Below, in pieces: positions 24,131-27,060 of a stretch of 27,060 bases of DNA; the stretch's first letter is position 1, and each line of letters opens with the position of its first letter. The notes under the pieces were generated by a model that was given only the letters and a program-made list of their open reading frames with translations, did no database searches and was not told the origin of the DNA. The stretch covers positions 1 to 27,060 of the forward strand of contig USQO01000022.1 in NCBI GenBank assembly GCA_900556845.1, written 5' to 3'. Origin of the DNA: an uncultured Bacteroides sp. Lineage in GTDB: Bacteria > Bacteroidota > Bacteroidia > Bacteroidales > Bacteroidaceae. Position numbers and translations under genes: made by a program.

Positions 24131-24168
24131 TACAATTGTCATCCTGTTTGGACAAGATGACAATTGTA
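24131..24168 (-). promoter_or_regulatory. Hairpin between ftsH and cdsA
   Basis: TACAATTGTCATC (24131-24143) and its exact complement (24156-24168) form a 13-bp stem with a 12-base loop, seven bases beyond the ftsH stop. It is not followed by a good T run (TTTCTGC on the minus strand). It may be a partial terminator or an mRNA-processing/stabilising hairpin that reduces cdsA expression relative to ftsH. Confidence 0.6.
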
Positions 24169-24175
24169 TATAGGG

Positions 24176-26206
24176 TTATTCAGCTTTTGCTTCGGATGAT
24201 GAATCCTCTGCAGCCGCTCCTTCAAGGGCTTTAGGCGCTTCTTCGGTGGCAGGAGCTTCAACAGCAGGCTGTTCAGCTTCTTTTGAAGAATCTTCTGTTG
24301 CCATAATTTCTTCAGAACGCGAAACCCAAGGACGCTTGCCGAAAATCTTTTCAACATCGTCTGCAAAAATAACTTCTTTCTCAATCAGCATTTCAGCAAG
24401 CTTGTTATGACCGTCTGCGTGCTCTTGAAGCAATGCTTTTGCACGTGCGTACTGGTCATTAATCATCGTCTGCACTTCATTATCTATCAATTCTGCAGTC
24501 TTTTCGCTGTAGGGCTTGCTGAAGCTGTATTCATCGTTACTGTAGTAACATAAGTTCGGAAGCTTGTCACTCATGCCGGCGTATGCAATCATGCCATAAG
24601 CCTGCTTGGTAACTCTTTCAAGGTCGTTCATGGCTCCTGTAGAGATATGGCCTACGAACAACTCCTCGGCAGCACGACCTCCCAGTGTAGCACACATTTC
24701 GTCCAGCATCTGCTCTTTGGTTGTAATCTGTCTTTCCTCCGGCAGATACCAGGCAGCTCCCAATGCCCGTCCTCTTGGTACAATGGTAACCTTTACCAGC
24801 GGGTTAGCGTGCTCCAGGAACCATGATATCGTGGCATGACCGGCTTCGTGCAGTGCAATCGTACGTTTTTCGGCCATTGTCATTACCTTGGTCTTGCGCT
24901 CCAAACCACCGATGATACGGTCAATAGCTGCCAGGAAATCATCTTTTCCAACAGCCTTCTTCTGATGTCTGGCAGCAATCAAGGCAGCCTCATTACAAAC
25001 ATTGGCTATATCAGCACCACTGAAACCTGGTGTCTGTCTGGCCAGTAAATCAACATCTACCGTGTTGTCCAGTTTGATAGGACGCAAGTGTACACCAAAT
25101 ACTTCTTTACGTTCATTCAAGTCTGGCAGGTCTACATAAATCTGTCTGTCGAAACGTCCTGCACGCAGCAAGGCTTTATCCAAAATATCAACACGGTTGG
25201 TAGCAGCCAGAATGATGACGCCACTGTTCGAACCAAAACCGTCCATTTCTGTAAGCAACTGGTTCAACGTGTTTTCGCGTTCATCGTTTCCGCCCATGCT
25301 TGGATTCTTTCCACGGGCACGTCCTACCGCATCAATTTCGTCAATAAAAATGATACAAGGTGATTTTTCCTTAGCCTGACGGAACAAGTCGCGTACGCGT
25401 GATGCACCTACACCGACAAACATTTCCACAAAGTCGGAACCCGAAATAGAGAAGAAAGGAACATCGGCTTCACCGGCAACAGCCTTTGCCAGCAATGTCT
25501 TACCTGTTCCCGGAGGGCCTACCAGCAACGCACCCTTAGGAATTTTACCTCCCAAGTCTGTATATCGTTGAGGCTGTTTCAGGAAATCTACAATTTCCTG
25601 TACCTCCTGTTTGGCAGCAGCAAGACCGGCAACATCTTTAAATGTAACTCGTGTAGAGCCTTTTTCGAAAAGCTGCGCCTTGCTCTTTCCTACACTGAAA
25701 ACTCCTCCGGGACCTCCGGCGCCACTTCCGCCACTCATGCGTCGCATGGCAAAAATCCAGATGGCAATTAATAATAGGAAAGGAGCAATGTTCCAGAATA
25801 TCATACCAAAGTAATCATTCTTCTTTTGATATTCGACAGAGCCCGTAAACTTTTGTTCTTTCTGAGCTTCGGTAATAAAATTATCGAAGGCTTCCATCGA
25901 GCCAATCTGTACATGTACAGAAGGACTGCGACCTACTTTATTAGAATCACTTTTAAATACATCACCGATATTTTCCGGCTTGATGAACATATCTACCGTA
26001 TTATCGTCGTATGCAATGATTTTACTTGCATAATTGTTGTTTACCATTTCCTTGAATTCGGTGTAGGAAACATCCTTTTTTACACTTCCTTCGTCGCTGG
26101 AAAAATAAAGTATACCTAATGCTGCTATAATAATAATGTATAGCCAGCTTAAATTAGGTTTTGGTACATTCATTTTAGGCTTATTGTTTTGTTGGTTACT
26201 ATTCAT
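24176..26206 (-). CDS. ftsH: ATP-dependent zinc metalloprotease FtsH
   Basis: A 676-residue membrane protease that degrades membrane and short-lived cytosolic proteins as a hexamer. Two membrane helices (about 19-36 and 134-153) flank a periplasmic domain. The AAA module has Walker A GPPGTGKT (230-237), Walker B CIIFIDEIDAVGR and the second region of homology ATNRVDILDKALLRAGRFDRQ. The protease zinc site is H453-E454-A-G-H457. A 40-residue C-terminal tail is unusually acidic and Ala/Glu/Pro-rich (from about 637). The tail is longer than in E. coli FtsH and looks disordered. rsfS lies 25 bases upstream. Confidence 0.98.
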   Translation of the reverse strand: MNSNQQNNKPKMNVPKPNLSWLYIIIIAALGILYFSSDEGSVKKDVSYTEFKEMVNNNYASKIIAYDDNTVDMFIKPENIGDVFKSDSNKVGRSPSVHVQIGSMEAFDNFITEAQKEQKFTGSVEYQKKNDYFGMIFWNIAPFLLLIAIWIFAMRRMSGGSGAGGPGGVFSVGKSKAQLFEKGSTRVTFKDVAGLAAAKQEVQEIVDFLKQPQRYTDLGGKIPKGALLVGPPGTGKTLLAKAVAGEADVPFFSISGSDFVEMFVGVGASRVRDLFRQAKEKSPCIIFIDEIDAVGRARGKNPSMGGNDERENTLNQLLTEMDGFGSNSGVIILAATNRVDILDKALLRAGRFDRQIYVDLPDLNERKEVFGVHLRPIKLDNTVDVDLLARQTPGFSGADIANVCNEAALIAARHQKKAVGKDDFLAAIDRIIGGLERKTKVMTMAEKRTIALHEAGHATISWFLEHANPLVKVTIVPRGRALGAAWYLPEERQITTKEQMLDEMCATLGGRAAEELFVGHISTGAMNDLERVTKQAYGMIAYAGMSDKLPNLCYYSNDEYSFSKPYSEKTAELIDNEVQTMINDQYARAKALLQEHADGHNKLAEMLIEKEVIFADDVEKIFGKRPWVSRSEEIMATEDSSKEAEQPAVEAPATEEAPKALEGAAAEDSSSEAKAE

Positions 26207-26231
26207 CGTTTTTCTATGCTATTCATTTATT

Positions 26232-26591
26232 TTAGTCAAGGTCGGGAACAGAAGTCAGTTTAGCATCTGCCCACAAATGTTCCAGATTATAGAACTCTCT
26301 CACTTCAGGCAAGAAAACATGTACTAAGACATCGCTGTAGTCCATGGCAACCCATTGAGCATTTTTTACTCCGTCCACACCGTAAACTTTGTTGCCTGTT
26401 TCTTTTCTTACATACTCCTTTACTGAGTCAACGATGGCAAGCACCTGACTTGGAGAATTTCCCTGGCAGATGATAAAATAATTGCAGATTGTATCGTCTA
26501 TTTCTGTCAAATCTGCTATAACAATGTTCTTACCTTTCTTTTCTTGAATACCTTCTACTATTTTTTTTACTAGTATGTTTGTTTTGTTCAT
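26232..26591 (-). CDS. rsfS: Ribosome silencing factor RsfS
   Basis: A 119-residue RsfS (Iojap/YbeB) that binds ribosomal protein L14 and blocks subunit joining when nutrients are low. Family features are NILVKKIVEGIQEKKGKNIVIADL, ICNYFIICQGNSPSQVLAI, GVKNAQWVAMDYSDVLVHVF and FYNLEHLWADA. I place the start at 26591 (MNKTN); the longer reading adds 16 residues without similarity. It is the first gene of rsfS-ftsH-cdsA. The pairing with FtsH couples ribosome control and protein quality control in one transcript. Confidence 0.95.
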   Translation of the reverse strand: MNKTNILVKKIVEGIQEKKGKNIVIADLTEIDDTICNYFIICQGNSPSQVLAIVDSVKEYVRKETGNKVYGVDGVKNAQWVAMDYSDVLVHVFLPEVREFYNLEHLWADAKLTSVPDLD

Positions 26592-26636
26592 TCTGTTATT
26601 GTTTAAATTAAGATTCTGATAAACTATTACTTCGAG

Positions 26637-26667
26637 CAAAGATACTTGCTTTTCTTAATACTACGAA
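26637..26667 (-). promoter_or_regulatory. Promoter of rsfS-ftsH-cdsA
   Basis: TATCTTTG (complement of 26637-26644) is an exact -7 match 45 bases before the rsfS start. TTCG (complement of 26664-26667) lies 19 bases upstream as a weak -33 element. Confidence 0.6.
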
Positions 26668-26795
26668 AGATTGTTAATGAAATGTATTATGTTTTTGTTT
26701 TTTTTAGTTAGTCGGTGCTTTCTTGAAGGCTTTTGTGCCTGGAAATCCCATTAAAATCGAAGAAAAAACAAAAACAGAACAATTTTTTTTGCTTA

Positions 26796-26829
26796 TTTGT
26801 TTGTATATTCAAAAAAAGTAGTACCTTTG
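26796..26829 (+). promoter_or_regulatory. Promoter of tRNA-Gln genes
   Basis: TACCTTTG (26822-26829) is the same octamer as the -7 element of tRNA-Pro. Two overlapping TTTG tetramers (26796-26799 and 26800-26803) lie 22 and 18 bases upstream, one either side of the optimum. The tRNA begins 40 bases downstream. The remainder of the 230-base gap back to the rsfS promoter shows no gene. Confidence 0.72.
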
Positions 26830-26866
26830 CACCGTCAAAACAAAAAGACAATGACATAAAGCATAT

Positions 26867-26943
26867 TATTGGGCTATGGTGTAATGGTAACACAACAGAT
26901 TCTGGTCCTGTTTTTCTTGGTTCGAGTCCAGGTAGCCCAACAA
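26867..26943 (+). repeat. Exact 77-bp direct repeat, first copy
   Basis: Bases 26867-26943 are identical to 26984-27060. The match is broken at the left by T versus G (26866, 26983) and at the right by the end of the contig. It covers the tRNA-Gln plus three bases on each side. Confidence 0.95.
26870..26940 (+). tRNA. tRNA-Gln (anticodon CTG), copy 1
   Basis: The cloverleaf is complete. The acceptor TGGGCTA pairs with TAGCCCA. The D-arm is GTGT/ACAC. The anticodon stem ACAGA/CCTGT has an A31-C39 mismatch next to loop TTCTGGT (anticodon CTG). The T-arm CTTGG/CCAGG has loop TTCGAGT. The discriminator is A. CCA is not encoded (next bases CAA). It reads CAG codons. Confidence 0.92.
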
Positions 26944-26983
26944 TAAAAGTCTAGCGTCCCACGAAGGGAACTTGACAAATATG

Positions 26984-27060
26984 TATTGGGCTATGGTGTA
27001 ATGGTAACACAACAGATTCTGGTCCTGTTTTTCTTGGTTCGAGTCCAGGTAGCCCAACAA
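26984..27060 (+). repeat. Exact 77-bp direct repeat, second copy at contig end
   Basis: This second copy of the tRNA-Gln repeat runs to the last base of the window. The true repeat may be longer or have further copies beyond the edge. Confidence 0.95.
26987..27057 (+). tRNA. tRNA-Gln (anticodon CTG), copy 2
   Basis: This is base-for-base identical to copy 1 at 26870-26940, offset by 117 bases, including the A31-C39 mismatch. It ends three bases before the contig end. It has no promoter of its own in the 46-base linker, so it should be transcribed with copy 1. Confidence 0.92.

Noticed and set aside
26733..26954. Open frame ending in the first tRNA-Gln (GLWCNGNTTDSGPVFLGSSPGSP)
   Set aside because: It is translated tRNA sequence, a known annotation artefact.
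26984..27060. Att-site duplication of an integrated element at tRNA-Gln
   Set aside because: The whole tRNA plus flanks is duplicated with only a 40-base linker and no integrase. A tandem tRNA array at an assembly break explains it better.

Overview
The window looks like one draft-assembly contig from a member of the Bacteroidales, probably Bacteroides or a close relative. The evidence is a combination of things: several putative promoters match the Bacteroidetes sigma-factor consensus (TTTG, about 19-21 bases, TAnnTTTG), there are families largely restricted to Bacteroidetes (DUF3822, DUF5683, the OMP beta-barrel family), tRNA genes lack an encoded CCA, and the gene neighbourhoods rsfS-ftsH-cdsA and parA-parB-DUF5683-mltD-rel are ones I associate with this order. 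Genus or species cannot be fixed from the sequence alone. Both ends are assembly artefacts: bases 1-28 are a Nextera transposase adapter, and the last 77 bases are an exact second copy of bases 26867-26943.

Layout. 1-1034: adapter, a YefM-YoeB type toxin-antitoxin pair with a convincing promoter/operator, and a tRNA-Pro(GGG) with its own promoter and terminator. 1094-7147: aroB (shikimate pathway), a small membrane protein, a large orphan TonB-receptor-like outer-membrane barrel and a cardiolipin synthase. 7107-9175 (minus): an operon of a membrane protein with a pseudopilin-like N-terminus, a DUF3822 protein with an actin-like-fold look, and rsmD. 9272-10690: a Dda/RecD2-like SF1B helicase. 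10761-13379: alaS, divergent from an M23 peptidase and a MerR-type regulator (13513-14852).

14927-20974 (minus): a five-gene run parA, parB, a DUF5683 membrane protein, an MltD-like LysM lytic transglycosylase and a bifunctional Rel (p)ppGpp synthetase/hydrolase; this places chromosome segregation, wall remodelling and the stringent response side by side. 21269-23172: surE-lpxB, translationally overlapped. 23254-26591 (minus): rsfS-ftsH-cdsA, i.e. ribosome silencing, membrane proteolysis and CDP-diacylglycerol synthesis. 26870-27057: two identical tRNA-Gln(CTG) genes at the contig edge.

Most of this is core housekeeping chromosome. The accessory part is the toxin-antitoxin module at the left edge. 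The least explained pieces are the pseudopilin-like/DUF3822 pair, the 134-residue membrane protein with a palindrome in its promoter, and the orphan outer-membrane barrel. I see no CRISPR array, insertion sequence, prophage or clear novel defence system.
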